From positions 62,001-126,000 of the forward strand of contig NZ_QJKM01000008.1 in assembly GCF_003425685.1 (NCBI RefSeq): a DNA stretch of 64,000 nucleotides. The letters are read 5' to 3'. The DNA is from Rhizobium terrae (GTDB lineage Bacteria > Pseudomonadota > Alphaproteobacteria > Rhizobiales > Rhizobiaceae). This document shows positions 8,237-17,355 of this stretch, piece after piece. Each line of letters starts with the position of its first letter. The stretch's first letter is position 1. The notes under the pieces were generated by a model. That model saw only the letters and a list, made by a program, of their open reading frames with translations. It searched no databases and had not been told where the DNA came from. The position numbers were made by a program, and so were the translations under genes.

Positions 8237-9406
8237 ATGATTAGCAGAAGAACATTGATGGCGGCGGCAGGCGTCGCGCTCGGCGCGCTCGCGGCAGGGA
8301 CGGCAACGGCCCAGGAGGCGGTCAAGGTCGGCCTCATCCTGCCGATGACCGGTCCGTTCGCCTCGACCGGCCGCCAGGTCGAAGCCGGCATCAAGGCCTA
8401 TATGGCGCTGAACGGCGACACGGTTGCCGGCAAGAAGATCGAAGTGGTGCTGCGCGACGACGCCGGCGTCGCCGACCAGACGCGCCGCATCGCGCAGGAA
8501 CTCGTCGTCAACGACGGCGTCAAGATGCTGATGGGCTTCGGCCTGACGCCTCTCGCTATGTCGGTCGCGCCGGTCCTCAACCAGGCGAAGGTTCCGGCGA
8601 TCATAACCTCGGCGACGACCTCGGCGATCATGCCGCAGTCGCAATATTACGCCCGGACCTCGATGGCTGGCCCGCAGTCGGCCGTTCCGGTCGCCACCTG
8701 GGCGGTGCAGAACAATCTCAAGCGCGTCGTCACCCTGGTTTCCGACTACGGCCCGGGCATCGATATCGAGCAGGGTTTCACCAACCAGTTCAAGAAGGAA
8801 GGCGGCACGATCGTCGAGGCCGTTCGCGTTCCGCTGGCAAACCCGGATTTCGCGCCCTTCCTGCAGCGCGTGCGCGATGCGAAGCCGGATGCGGTCTTCG
8901 CCTTCGTTCCCTCGGGCGTCGGTTCGCTGTTCATGAAGCAGTTCATCGATCGCGGCCTTGCCGAAGCCGGCATCAAGCTGATCGGCACGGGCGACATCAC
9001 CGACGACGACCTGCTGAACGGTATCGGCCCTGCTGCCAAGGGTGTCATCACCGGCCATTTCTACTCGGCCCTGCACGACAGCCCGGAAAACAAGGCTTTC
9101 GTCGCCCAGGTGAGGAAGGCGACCAACAACATGCGCCCGAACTTCATGGCCGTCGGCGGTTATGATGCCATGGCGCTCGCCTATGCGGCCCTGAAAAAGA
9201 CCAACGGCGACACCGACGGGACCAAGCTGATCGAAGCCATGAAGGGCGCCACCTGGACGAGCCCGCGCGGCCCGATCACCATCGACCCGGCCACTCGCGA
9301 CATCGTGCAGGACATCTACATGCGCGAAGTCAAGGACGTGAACGGCGAACTCTACAACGTCGAATTCGCGACCTACCCGAAGATCAAGGACCCGAACGCG
9401 AAGTAA
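8237..9406 (+). CDS. ABC transporter substrate-binding protein (LivJ/K-type), copy 1
   Basis: A 389-residue periplasmic ligand-binding protein of the type 1 fold used by branched-chain amino acid and aromatic acid importers. An export signal (MISRRTLMAAAGVALGALAA, with cleavage near TAQEA) is followed by VKVGLILPMTGPFASTGRQV, the typical start of the mature Peripla_BP_6 domain. It is strongly similar along its whole length to the protein at 11015-12193 (for example both carry VRVPLANPDFAPFLQRVRDA). The permease and ATPase genes lie downstream at 12510-15863. The ligand cannot be told from sequence; nearby catabolic genes suggest an organic acid rather than leucine. Confidence 0.92.
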   Translation: MISRRTLMAAAGVALGALAAGTATAQEAVKVGLILPMTGPFASTGRQVEAGIKAYMALNGDTVAGKKIEVVLRDDAGVADQTRRIAQELVVNDGVKMLMGFGLTPLAMSVAPVLNQAKVPAIITSATTSAIMPQSQYYARTSMAGPQSAVPVATWAVQNNLKRVVTLVSDYGPGIDIEQGFTNQFKKEGGTIVEAVRVPLANPDFAPFLQRVRDAKPDAVFAFVPSGVGSLFMKQFIDRGLAEAGIKLIGTGDITDDDLLNGIGPAAKGVITGHFYSALHDSPENKAFVAQVRKATNNMRPNFMAVGGYDAMALAYAALKKTNGDTDGTKLIEAMKGATWTSPRGPITIDPATRDIVQDIYMREVKDVNGELYNVEFATYPKIKDPNAK

Positions 9407-9434
9407 GCCGGGCGGGATTGCCGACAATACGGAT

Positions 9435-9458
9435 GGCGGGCTTCGGCCCGCCGTTTTT
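9435..9458 (+). terminator. rho-independent terminator after binding-protein gene
   Basis: GGCGGGC (9435-9441), a TTCG tetraloop and GCCCGCC (9446-9452) form a perfect stem followed by GTTTTT. It separates the first binding-protein gene from the regulator downstream. Confidence 0.9.
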
Positions 9459-9491
9459 GTTTGGTTTGTTCGGTGTCGAACTGTTTCCGTC

Positions 9492-10727
9492 ATGGGACAT
9501 GCTAAGATGGCCATCATGATTTCTTCGCGGCCCGCATCCGCCTCCACCATCCTCCACCACAGCCTCCGGCACCTGCGGGCGTATCTTGCGGCCGTCGATA
9601 CCGGTTCGGTCACGCGCGCCGCAGAAACCTGCTTCGTCTCCCAGCCGGCCGTCACGCAGGCGCTTTCCAAGATCGAGAAGACCGTCGGCCTGCGGCTGTT
9701 TTCCCGCACGCCGCAGCGGATTTTCGCCAACCAGGCTGGGGAGATGCTGGCGCGGCGCATCGGCCGCGCCTTCGGTTTTCTCGATCCGGCATTGTCGGAA
9801 CTTTCGCCGCGGCTGAAGGTGACGGCGACGGCGGCGCAACTGAAGGCGCTGATTGCGGTGCGCGAGACGGAGAATTTCACGCTCGCGGCGCGGCGGCTGG
9901 GTCTGAGCCAGCCGGCGGTCTACCGGGCGGTGAGCCAGCTTGAGGAAGAGGCCGCCCGGCCGCTGTTCGAGCGCACCTCATACGGCATCGTCGCCACGCG
10001 GCCGGCCCAGGCGCTGGCGCAGGCGGCAAAGCTCGCTTTCCTGGAACTCCAGCAAGCGGACGCGGACATGGCGGAGTTGACCTCCGCCGAGACCGGCCAG
10101 ATCGTCATCGGTGCCACACCGCTCGCGAAGTCCTTCGTGCTTCCGAAGGCGATCGCGAATTTCCGGAAAGTCCGCCCGAACCTTCCGCTGCAGATCCAGG
10201 AAGGCCCTTACCAGGACCTGATGGCGGCGCTCCGGCGCGGGGAAATAGACTTCCTGCTCGGGGCGCTGCGGGTGCCGGCGCCGATCGGCGATGTGGAGCA
10301 GAGGGTACTTTTCCACGACACGATCGTTCTCGTGGCAGGTAACAGCCATCCTCTGGCAGGCAGAAGCGAGATCACCGTCGAGGAGCTTGCCGCTTATCCT
10401 TGGGTGGTCTCGCCCTCCGGCACGCCGATCCGCCGCTATTTCGACAGCGTTTTCCTCAATGTCGCCGCAGCGCCGCCGAAAAGCATCGTCGAGAGCGGTT
10501 CGCTGATCCTGATGCGCGAGCTGCTCGACGGCAGCGATCATCTCGGCTGCACGTCGCGCCTGCAGGCGGAGGCCGAGATTGCCCGCGGGCTGATGCGCGC
10601 CCTGCCGTTCGATCTCTCGCACACCTCGCGTCCGATCGGCGTGGTGCTGCGGAAGGACTGGCTGGCGACGGCGGCCCAGCAGACTTTCCTCGACCTCCTG
10701 CCGGTCCGCCCGGAACAGGAACTATAA
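9492..10727 (+). CDS. LysR-type regulator with two tandem HTH domains
   Basis: At 411 residues this is about 100 longer than a usual LysR regulator because it carries two winged-helix domains in a row. The first is at residues ~25-82 (VTRAAETCFVSQPAVTQALS) and the second at ~113-171 (FTLAARRLGLSQPAVYRAVS). A single effector-binding domain follows from ~203 (GQIVIGATPLAKSFVLPKAI). It lies between two binding-protein genes of the importer and probably controls them or the catabolic genes. Starts at 9507 or 9516 are also possible. The duplicated HTH may let one chain bind two half-sites. Confidence 0.9.
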   Translation: MGHAKMAIMISSRPASASTILHHSLRHLRAYLAAVDTGSVTRAAETCFVSQPAVTQALSKIEKTVGLRLFSRTPQRIFANQAGEMLARRIGRAFGFLDPALSELSPRLKVTATAAQLKALIAVRETENFTLAARRLGLSQPAVYRAVSQLEEEAARPLFERTSYGIVATRPAQALAQAAKLAFLELQQADADMAELTSAETGQIVIGATPLAKSFVLPKAIANFRKVRPNLPLQIQEGPYQDLMAALRRGEIDFLLGALRVPAPIGDVEQRVLFHDTIVLVAGNSHPLAGRSEITVEELAAYPWVVSPSGTPIRRYFDSVFLNVAAAPPKSIVESGSLILMRELLDGSDHLGCTSRLQAEAEIARGLMRALPFDLSHTSRPIGVVLRKDWLATAAQQTFLDLLPVRPEQEL

Positions 10728-11014
10728 CCAGAACTTATGAGGCTGGTAGCCGAACTGATTAACGCCTGGCCTCTCTCCGTTCTATAGGAGAACCTTGGGA
10801 TTGCGGCGAAGGGCGGGGAACGCCTCGAGAGGCGATCACGGAGGTTAACGAAAATATGAGAATGGCGGGATACCAAACTATCCCGCTTCGCCAACGGTCG
10901 TATATACAGTCGTGGCTGCCGGCCGCCGTTCAGGCGGCTTCGGACAAGCTGCCTGAACGATGCGTCAATCGCGGGACAGTTGTGGGACGTTCCGCATCCT
11001 TGAGGAGGAAACAG

Positions 11015-12193
11015 ATGCTCAACAGAAGAACACTCATTGCCGCGGCGGGCGTTGCGCTCGGCTGCATCGCCGCCGTTCCGGCCCATGCGCAGGAAACGAT
11101 CAAGATCGGCCTCATCCTGCCGATGACCGGTCCGTTCGCCTCGACCGGACGCCAGGTCTCGGCCGGCGCCAAGACCTTCATGGCGGTGAAGGGCGATACC
11201 GTCGCCGGCAAGAAAATCGAGCTCATCATCCGTGACGACGCCGGCACGGCCGACCAGACCCGCCGCATCGCCCAGGAACTGGTCGTCAACGACGGCGCCA
11301 AGGTGCTGGCCGGTTTCGGCCTGACGCCGCTCGCCATGGCGGTCGCGCCCGTCGCGACCCAGGCGAAGATCCCGACCGTCGTCATGGCCGCCGGCACGGC
11401 CTCGATCACCAAGGCATCGGAATTCGTCACCCGCACTTCCGGCACCCTGCCGCAATATTCGCTGCCGGTCGGCACCTGGGCTTCCCAGAACGGCATCAAA
11501 AAGGTCGTGACGCTGGTTTCCGACTACGGCCCGGGCATCGACGCCGAAAAGTGGTTCACCAAGGAATTCAAGTCCAAGGGCGGGGAAATCGTCGAGGCCG
11601 TGCGCGTTCCGCTCGCCAACCCCGACTTTGCTCCCTTCCTGCAGCGCGTGCGCGATGCGAAGCCGGACGCCGTCTTCGTTTTCTTGCCGTCGGGCGCGGG
11701 TGCTCTGTTCATGAAGCAGTTCGCCGACCGCGGTCTCGCCGAAGCCGGTGTCAAGCTGATCGCCACCGGCGACGTGACCGACGACGACATCCTGAACTCG
11801 ATGGGCAAGCCGGCGCTCGGCACGATCACCGGCCATTTCTATGCGACCGCCCATGACAGCCCGGAAAACAAGGCCTATGTCGCCGCCTTCAAGAAGGCCA
11901 ATGCCGACATGCGCCCGAACTTCATGTCGGTCGGCGGTTACGACGGCATGGCGCTGATCTATGCCGCCCTGGAAAAGACCAAGGGCGACGTTTCCGGCCC
12001 GGCCTTCATGGCAGCCGTCAAGGGTCTCGCCTGGACAAGCCCGCGCGGTCCGGTTTCCATCGATCCGGAAACCCGCGACATCATCCAGAACATCTACATG
12101 CGCGAGGTGAAGGACGTGGCCGGCGAACTGCACAACGTCGAGTTCGCCACCTTCAAGGATTTGAAGGATCCGGAAAAGGCCGAAGCGAAGTAA
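11015..12193 (+). CDS. ABC transporter substrate-binding protein (LivJ/K-type), copy 2
   Basis: A paralogue of the protein at 8237-9406, 392 residues, with signal peptide MLNRRTLIAAAGVALGCIAA and cleavage near AHAQE. The frame is open from 10856, but the ATG at 11015 has GAGGAGG 6-12 bases upstream and gives a proper signal peptide. The two copies differ mainly in the central ligand-facing stretch (SITKASEFVTRTSGTLPQYS here against SAIMPQSQYYARTSMAGPQS). This could give the single permease two ligand specificities. The 286 bases before it contain a TATATACA motif at 10901-10908 resembling the TGTATACA sites upstream of copy 1. Confidence 0.92.
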   Translation: MLNRRTLIAAAGVALGCIAAVPAHAQETIKIGLILPMTGPFASTGRQVSAGAKTFMAVKGDTVAGKKIELIIRDDAGTADQTRRIAQELVVNDGAKVLAGFGLTPLAMAVAPVATQAKIPTVVMAAGTASITKASEFVTRTSGTLPQYSLPVGTWASQNGIKKVVTLVSDYGPGIDAEKWFTKEFKSKGGEIVEAVRVPLANPDFAPFLQRVRDAKPDAVFVFLPSGAGALFMKQFADRGLAEAGVKLIATGDVTDDDILNSMGKPALGTITGHFYATAHDSPENKAYVAAFKKANADMRPNFMSVGGYDGMALIYAALEKTKGDVSGPAFMAAVKGLAWTSPRGPVSIDPETRDIIQNIYMREVKDVAGELHNVEFATFKDLKDPEKAEAK

Positions 12194-12261
12194 GGAACGG
12201 TTTTTGGGGGCGGCGGCGCGATACGCGCTCACTTGCGAAGTGAGTGGCGGCAGAGCCGGCG

Positions 12262-12390
12262 CCCCCTCATCCGCCCTTCGGGCACCTTCTCCCCGCTGGG
12301 GAGAAGGGGAGTTGCTGCGACGCTCGCCGTTCCCCCTCTACCCAGCGGGGAGAGGGTGGCCGAGCGAAGCGGAGGCCGGGTGAGGGGCGG
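12262..12390. repeat. rhizobial intergenic mosaic-type palindromic repeat
   Basis: The gap between the binding protein and livH is filled by two hairpin units: CTTCTCCCC-GCT-GGGGAGAAG, and CCCAGCGGGGAGAGGGTGG followed by an arm ending GGGTGAGGGGCGG that pairs back to CCCCCTCATCCGCCC at the other end. This composition is characteristic of the RIME-like elements scattered between genes in Rhizobiales. It could act as a partial terminator or mRNA-stability element, lowering permease expression relative to the binding protein. The bases 12391-12509 show nothing further. Confidence 0.75.
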
Positions 12391-12509
12391 CACCCGCTGT
12401 CTTCCAAATAAACCCTTGCGAACAAGCCTCTTCAAAGGCACTTGAGCCCCTTCGTTTTCCCGGCAACAATGCCGGGGAAGATCACCGATCGCAGCAAAGA
12501 AGATTTCGC

Positions 12510-13367
12510 ATGCTGACCATTCTGTTCGACGGCGTCGCCTACGGTATGTTGCTGTTCATCCTGGCCTGCGGGCTGACGGTGACGCTCGGCCTGATGAACT
12601 TCATCAACCTGGCACACGGCGCCTTCGCCATGGCGGGCGGTTACGTCACCGTCATCATGATGAACCGCTACGGCATTTCCTTCTACTGGTGTCTGCCCGC
12701 GGCCTTCATAGTCTCCGCCCTGATCGGGCTGGTGCTGGAACGGACGCTCTACCAGTGGCTCTACCAGGCGCCGCATCTGGACCAGGTTCTGTTCTCCATC
12801 GGCCTCGTCTTCATGGCGATCGCCGCGACCGACTATTTCATGGGCGGCCAGCAGCAGCTGATCAACCTGCCGCCGGAGCTTTCCGGCCGCATGGACGTGT
12901 TCGGCGTCGGCGTCGGCCGCTACCGGCTCTTCACCATCATCGTCTGCGCGGTTCTGGCGGTGGTGCTGCAGCTCATCCTGTCGAAGACCCGCTTCGGCAG
13001 CCGGCTGCGCGCCGCGGTGGATGACCGGCGCGTTGCCATGGGCCTCGGCATCAACGTGCCTGTCGTCTTTGCGCTCACCTTCGCCTTCGGGTCGGGGCTT
13101 GCCGGCCTCGGCGGCGCGATGGGTGCGGAAATTCTCGGCCTCGACCCGAACTTCCCGCTGAAATTCATGATCTATTTCCTGATCGTGGTGTCGGTCGGCG
13201 GTACCTCGACCGTCTCTGGCCCGTTCCTCGCCGCCCTGCTGCTCGGCATCGCCGACGTGGCAGGCAAATATTACGTGCCGGCGATCGGTCCCTTCGTCAT
13301 CTACGCTCTGATGATCGTCATGCTGATCGTGCGGCCGAACGGCCTCTTTTCGAGGGGCAGCCGATGA
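12510..13367 (+). CDS. livH: ABC transporter permease, LivH type
   Basis: A 285-residue inner-membrane permease with about eight hydrophobic segments, beginning MLTILFDGVAYGMLLFILAC and the family signature GLTVTLGLMNFINLAHGAFA. It forms the translocation channel with LivM and is driven by LivG/LivF, importing whatever the two binding proteins capture. Its stop overlaps the livM start by 4 bases, starting a tightly coupled four-gene block. The substrate range of this family includes branched-chain amino acids, amides, urea and aromatic acids. Confidence 0.93.
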   Translation: MLTILFDGVAYGMLLFILACGLTVTLGLMNFINLAHGAFAMAGGYVTVIMMNRYGISFYWCLPAAFIVSALIGLVLERTLYQWLYQAPHLDQVLFSIGLVFMAIAATDYFMGGQQQLINLPPELSGRMDVFGVGVGRYRLFTIIVCAVLAVVLQLILSKTRFGSRLRAAVDDRRVAMGLGINVPVVFALTFAFGSGLAGLGGAMGAEILGLDPNFPLKFMIYFLIVVSVGGTSTVSGPFLAALLLGIADVAGKYYVPAIGPFVIYALMIVMLIVRPNGLFSRGSR

Positions 13368-14404
13368 GTGCAGTTCAACAGGAAACAAACGTGACGGCCA
13401 AATCCTCCACCGCCACCGCGGAAAGCCGCGCCGCCAAGCTGATGAAGCGCCGCAGCCGCGTCCGCTTCTACGAGATCATCGTCTGGATCGCCGCGATCGC
13501 CGCCTATTTCCTGCTGCCGTCGAAGATGCTGATCCTCACCGAGATCGCCATCCTGGCGCTGTTTGCCGTGTCGCTCGATCTGGTGCTTGGCTTCGCGGGC
13601 ATCGTCTCGCTCGGCCACACCGCCTTTTTCGGGCTGGGCGCCTATGTCGCCGGCCTGCTCGCCCTGCATTATGTGGCGGAACCCGTGACCGGGCTGATCG
13701 TGGCAGGCGCCGTTTCCGGTATTCTCGGCCTGCTGACGAGCTTCCTCATCCTGCGCGGATCCGACCTCACCCGCCTGATGACGACGCTCGGCATCGGCCT
13801 GATGATGGCCGAAGTGGCGAACCAGATGGCCTGGCTGACCGGCGGCGCCGACGGGCTCTCCGGCTTCTCGCCGGGCGCTATCCTCGGCCTGTTCGAATTC
13901 GACCTGTTCGGCAAGACCGGTTATATCTACTGCCTGATCGTGCTTTTCATCGGCACGATGATCATGCGCAGGATCGCGTTTTCGCCTTTCGGCATATCGC
14001 TGAAGGCGATCAAGGCCAATCCGATGCGCGCCGGCATGATCGCCGTGCCCGCCCGCAAGCGCGTGGTGACCGTCTATACGATCGCGGCAGTCTTCGCCGG
14101 CATGGCGGGCGCGCTGCTCACCCAGACGACCAGCTTCGTTTCGCCGGACGTGCTCGCCTTCCACCGCTCCGCCGACGTGCTGCTCGTGCTTGTCATCGGC
14201 GGCACGGGTTATCTTTACGGCGGTATTTTCGGCGCGGTCTTCTTCACGCTGATCAAGGACTGGCTGTCGGTGATCACGCCGCAATACTGGATGTTCTACA
14301 TCGGCATGCTGCTGGTCATCCTCGTGCTGATCGGCCGCGACCGGCTGGCGCGCTGGGTGGAATATCTGCCGGAACGCTTCTCGAAGAAGGAGGACGGCAA
14401 ATGA
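13364..14404 (+). CDS. livM: ABC transporter permease, LivM type
   Basis: The second membrane subunit, 346 residues, with a hydrophilic N-terminal extension of ~45 residues before the first membrane helix. The LivM-type motif ALFAVSLDLVLGFAGIVSLG and the cytoplasmic coupling segment SPFGISLKAIKANPMRAGMI are present. Start and stop overlap its neighbours by 4 bases each (ATGA), so translation is likely coupled. Confidence 0.93.
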   Translation: MSAVQQETNVTAKSSTATAESRAAKLMKRRSRVRFYEIIVWIAAIAAYFLLPSKMLILTEIAILALFAVSLDLVLGFAGIVSLGHTAFFGLGAYVAGLLALHYVAEPVTGLIVAGAVSGILGLLTSFLILRGSDLTRLMTTLGIGLMMAEVANQMAWLTGGADGLSGFSPGAILGLFEFDLFGKTGYIYCLIVLFIGTMIMRRIAFSPFGISLKAIKANPMRAGMIAVPARKRVVTVYTIAAVFAGMAGALLTQTTSFVSPDVLAFHRSADVLLVLVIGGTGYLYGGIFGAVFFTLIKDWLSVITPQYWMFYIGMLLVILVLIGRDRLARWVEYLPERFSKKEDGK

Positions 14405-15150
14405 GCGACATCGTTCTCGAAACCAGGAACCTGAAGCGCCGCTTCGGCGCCTTCCTCGCCACCAACGACGTGAGCCTCAAGGTGGAGCGCGGCGCCCGCC
14501 ACGCCCTGATCGGCCCTAACGGCGCCGGCAAGACGACGCTGATCAACCTTCTGACCGGCGTGCTGCCGCCGTCGGAGGGCCAGGTGTTCCTCGAAGGCGA
14601 GGACATCACCTCGCTCGCTTCCTTCCGGCGGGTGAAGCGGGGGCTGACCCGCACTTTCCAGATCAACCAGCTGTTCAACGACTTCACGCCGCTTGAAACC
14701 GTGGCGCTGGCGATCGCCGAGCGGGAAGGGGTCGGCCACAATCTGTGGAAGTCGATGGCCGGCTACGACAGGATCGTCGACGAGGCGGCAGCGCTCCTCG
14801 CTCGCTTCGGATTGGCCTCGGTCATGGGCGAACGCACCGTCATCCTGCCTTACGGCAAGCAGCGCCTGCTCGAAATCGCGCTCGCCTTCGCCTCCAAGCC
14901 GCGCGTGCTCCTGCTGGACGAACCGGCCGCTGGCGTACCGGAGGACGAGCGCCACGAAGTGCTGTCGATCGTCTCCGACCTGCCGGCCGACGTGACCGTG
15001 CTTCTGATCGAACACGACATGGATCTCGTCTTCTCGTTCGCCAACCGGATATCCGTTCTGGTCGCCGGCGCGCTCTTTACCGAAGGAACGGTGGCGGAGA
15101 TTGCCGCCGATCCGCGCGTCAAGGCGGTTTATCTCGGAGAAAACGCATGA
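14401..15150 (+). CDS. livG: ABC transporter ATP-binding protein, LivG type
   Basis: A 249-residue ATPase subunit. Walker A is GPNGAGKTT near residue 38, the Q-loop sits in TRTFQINQLF, and Walker B is VLLLDEPAAG, in which the sequence is AAGVPEDE rather than the common AAGLNPxE. The signature is atypical (LPYGKQRLLEIALAFASKPR, with YGKQR in place of SGGQ), a form common in the LivG branch. It pairs with LivF to power the importer. Confidence 0.93.
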   Translation: MSDIVLETRNLKRRFGAFLATNDVSLKVERGARHALIGPNGAGKTTLINLLTGVLPPSEGQVFLEGEDITSLASFRRVKRGLTRTFQINQLFNDFTPLETVALAIAEREGVGHNLWKSMAGYDRIVDEAAALLARFGLASVMGERTVILPYGKQRLLEIALAFASKPRVLLLDEPAAGVPEDERHEVLSIVSDLPADVTVLLIEHDMDLVFSFANRISVLVAGALFTEGTVAEIAADPRVKAVYLGENA

Positions 15151-15863
15151 CTGCGGTTCTGGTCACTGAAAAACTGGTGGCGGGTTACGGCGAGGCGAGC
15201 GTGCTCGCCGGCATCAGCCTGACCATCGAGGAAGGCCGCACACTGGCGCTGCTCGGCCGCAACGGCACGGGCAAGACGACGTTCGTGAACACGCTCGCGG
15301 GCGTCACGACGCATCATTCCGGCTCGATCCACCTGATGGGCAAGGACGTGACGAAGCTCCGCGCCGACCGGCGCGCCGCAGCCGGGATCGGCTGGGTGCC
15401 GCAGGAGCGCAACATCTTCAAGTCGCTGACTGTCGAGGAAAACATGACCGCCATCGCGCGGCCCGGCATCTGGAACCTGGACCGCGTCTACCAGATGTTC
15501 CCGCGCCTCAAGGAGCGCCGCAAGAACCTTGGCAACCAGCTTTCCGGCGGCGAACAGCAGATGCTGGCGGTCGGGCGCGCGCTGATGGTCAATCCCAAGC
15601 TGCTCCTCCTCGACGAGCCGACCGAGGGCCTCGCGCCGATCATCGTCGACGAGCTTCTGGCGGCGATCCAGCGGATCACGCAAGGAGAGGGCATGTCGGC
15701 GATCATCATCGAGCAGAAGGCGAAGAAGGTCCTGCCGCTCTCCGACGACGCCGTCATTCTCGATCGCGGCGCGGTGGTCTACCAGGGCAAGAGCGCCGAT
15801 CTGCTGGCCGACGAAAACATTCTCGGCCAGCACCTGACGGTGGAAAAGGGCGCGCGTCACTGA
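15147..15863 (+). CDS. livF: ABC transporter ATP-binding protein, LivF type
   Basis: The second ATPase, 238 residues from the ATG that overlaps the livG stop (15147). Walker A GRNGTGKTT, Q-loop GIGWVPQERNIFKSLTVEEN, signature LSGGEQQMLAVGRALMVNPK and Walker B LLLLDEPTEGLAP are all canonical. A longer open frame starts at 14745 inside livG, but the homologous protein begins at 15147. It is the last gene of the importer block; no terminator is evident after it. Confidence 0.93.
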   Translation: MTAVLVTEKLVAGYGEASVLAGISLTIEEGRTLALLGRNGTGKTTFVNTLAGVTTHHSGSIHLMGKDVTKLRADRRAAAGIGWVPQERNIFKSLTVEENMTAIARPGIWNLDRVYQMFPRLKERRKNLGNQLSGGEQQMLAVGRALMVNPKLLLLDEPTEGLAPIIVDELLAAIQRITQGEGMSAIIIEQKAKKVLPLSDDAVILDRGAVVYQGKSADLLADENILGQHLTVEKGARH

Positions 15864-16028
15864 CCTGCCGGGGCGGTCGATGACGGGAGATGGCCGGCCG
15901 TAACGACGGTCGCCCGGTTCATGTCGCAGCCATCTCTCATGTGGCAGGGCGATGGCAAATCGTGACCCTTGCCGCACTGCACCTGCGCCATACATCCTGG
16001 CCGGATGCAGCGGGATGCGGGAGACGAA

Positions 16029-17072
16029 ATGTTCGATACGCCAGTGGAAGCGCGCCAGGTCATCGAGGAGCGCTTCGATGCCAGCCAGGTCGACATGCTG
16101 CTCGGACAGCTGCGGCCGGCCTTGGCATTTTTGCCGAGGGACACGGACACGAAGGGCGGCACCCGCATCGGCGGGGTGCCCGATCTGCCGGCCGGCATAG
16201 TCTGGCCGCGGCGGCCGGTTCCCGAAAACGCCGACGAGATCTCGAAACGCTCGGGCGAGCCTTACGACAAGGAACTCCGCGATCATCTCGCCGTGGGCAT
16301 GTCCTACGCCTTCTTCGCCCAGGTGGACCTCGGGCAGGCCGCGGGCCTCGGCCCCGCTGGTGCGGCGCTGCCGAAGGAAGGGCGTCTGCTGTTCTTCTAC
16401 GATATGATCGGCGGGCCTTTCGATACGGGCACGCAGTCGGCGCGGGTGATCTGGGATCGCAGCCCGTCCGCCGATCTTTCAGCTTCACCAGTACCGAAGG
16501 ACCTCGCGGAGGCGGCGTCGGCCTATCGCCGGATGATCGACGAAACCAACAAGCGGTACGGGCTGGAGCCCGAAGCGCGCAAGGACGGCGCGCCTGAACC
16601 CGGAACGCCCTACGGCGGCCCGTTGCGGCCGATGGCGCTGAAGGCAGGTTTGCAGCTCATGCCGTTTCTCAGCCTCGAATCCCAAGCGACCGGCGAACTC
16701 CAGGCGATCTATTCGGCGGGCCGTTCAGACGGCGAGCCGGCCGCGGATTTCACGGAGGCCTACGATGAATTGTCGAACAGCTACTATCCGCCGAACCAGA
16801 TGCTGGGCCTGCCAGTCCCGGTGCAGGACGACCCGCGATTCGAGGCGGTGGCGGTGAAGGAATTCGGCAAGCAATTCCTTTCCAGCGAGGAGTGGCAGGC
16901 GAACCGGGCTGCCATCTTCGAGAAGGCCCGCGACTGGACGCTGCTTCTGCAGATCGATGTCGCCGACTGGATGCAGCAGAGCGCAGAGGGGACGGTCTAT
17001 TTCCTGATCCAGAAAAACGATCTCGAAAAGCGCGATTTCGATCGTGTCGTTGCCGTCTACCAACAGACGTGA
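16029..17072 (+). CDS. DUF1963 (YwqG-like) protein
   Basis: A soluble 347-residue protein of the DUF1963/YwqG family, whose function is unknown. Typical features are GGTRIGGVPDLPAGIVWPRR near the N-terminus, YAFFAQVDLGQAAGL and the C-terminal LLLQIDVADWMQQSAEGTVY followed by a FLIQ strand and an acidic/basic segment. The ATG at 16029 has GGGAG 7 bases upstream and is preferred over upstream in-frame ATGs at 15969 and 16005. No signal peptide. It stands alone; neighbours give no functional clue. Confidence 0.85.
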   Translation: MFDTPVEARQVIEERFDASQVDMLLGQLRPALAFLPRDTDTKGGTRIGGVPDLPAGIVWPRRPVPENADEISKRSGEPYDKELRDHLAVGMSYAFFAQVDLGQAAGLGPAGAALPKEGRLLFFYDMIGGPFDTGTQSARVIWDRSPSADLSASPVPKDLAEAASAYRRMIDETNKRYGLEPEARKDGAPEPGTPYGGPLRPMALKAGLQLMPFLSLESQATGELQAIYSAGRSDGEPAADFTEAYDELSNSYYPPNQMLGLPVPVQDDPRFEAVAVKEFGKQFLSSEEWQANRAAIFEKARDWTLLLQIDVADWMQQSAEGTVYFLIQKNDLEKRDFDRVVAVYQQT

Positions 17073-17355
17073 GGGTGGGTGAGAGAGGTCCGGCGGCAGC
17101 AAATACGGCTGCCTGACACGACTGTGACCGATCTGTGAACGACACCCCCGGCCTTGGCCGAATTCTCCCGGAAAAGCGGGGAATCATCGCTCACGAAGGT
17201 TCACGGCCCGGCTCTTTTCGGCCGTATCGCTGTCTTGTCGGGGGACATTGCCGTCTCGAATTAACTTTACGGTAACCGGCAGATTTTTCATTGGGCTATC
17301 CTCGTGGCCGGCTTCGCCGCCCCGCTCCCTCGCCATTTCTGACCATGGAGGCAAG

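Noticed and set aside
8192..9880. Long minus-strand open frame (562 codons) antisense to the first binding-protein and LysR genes
   Set aside because: High G+C antisense shadow; composition (His/Arg/Asp-rich, no domain) is typical of frames opposite real genes. The same applies to 10538-12232, 17296-19494, 25174-27813, 28001-29569 and 60534-62264.
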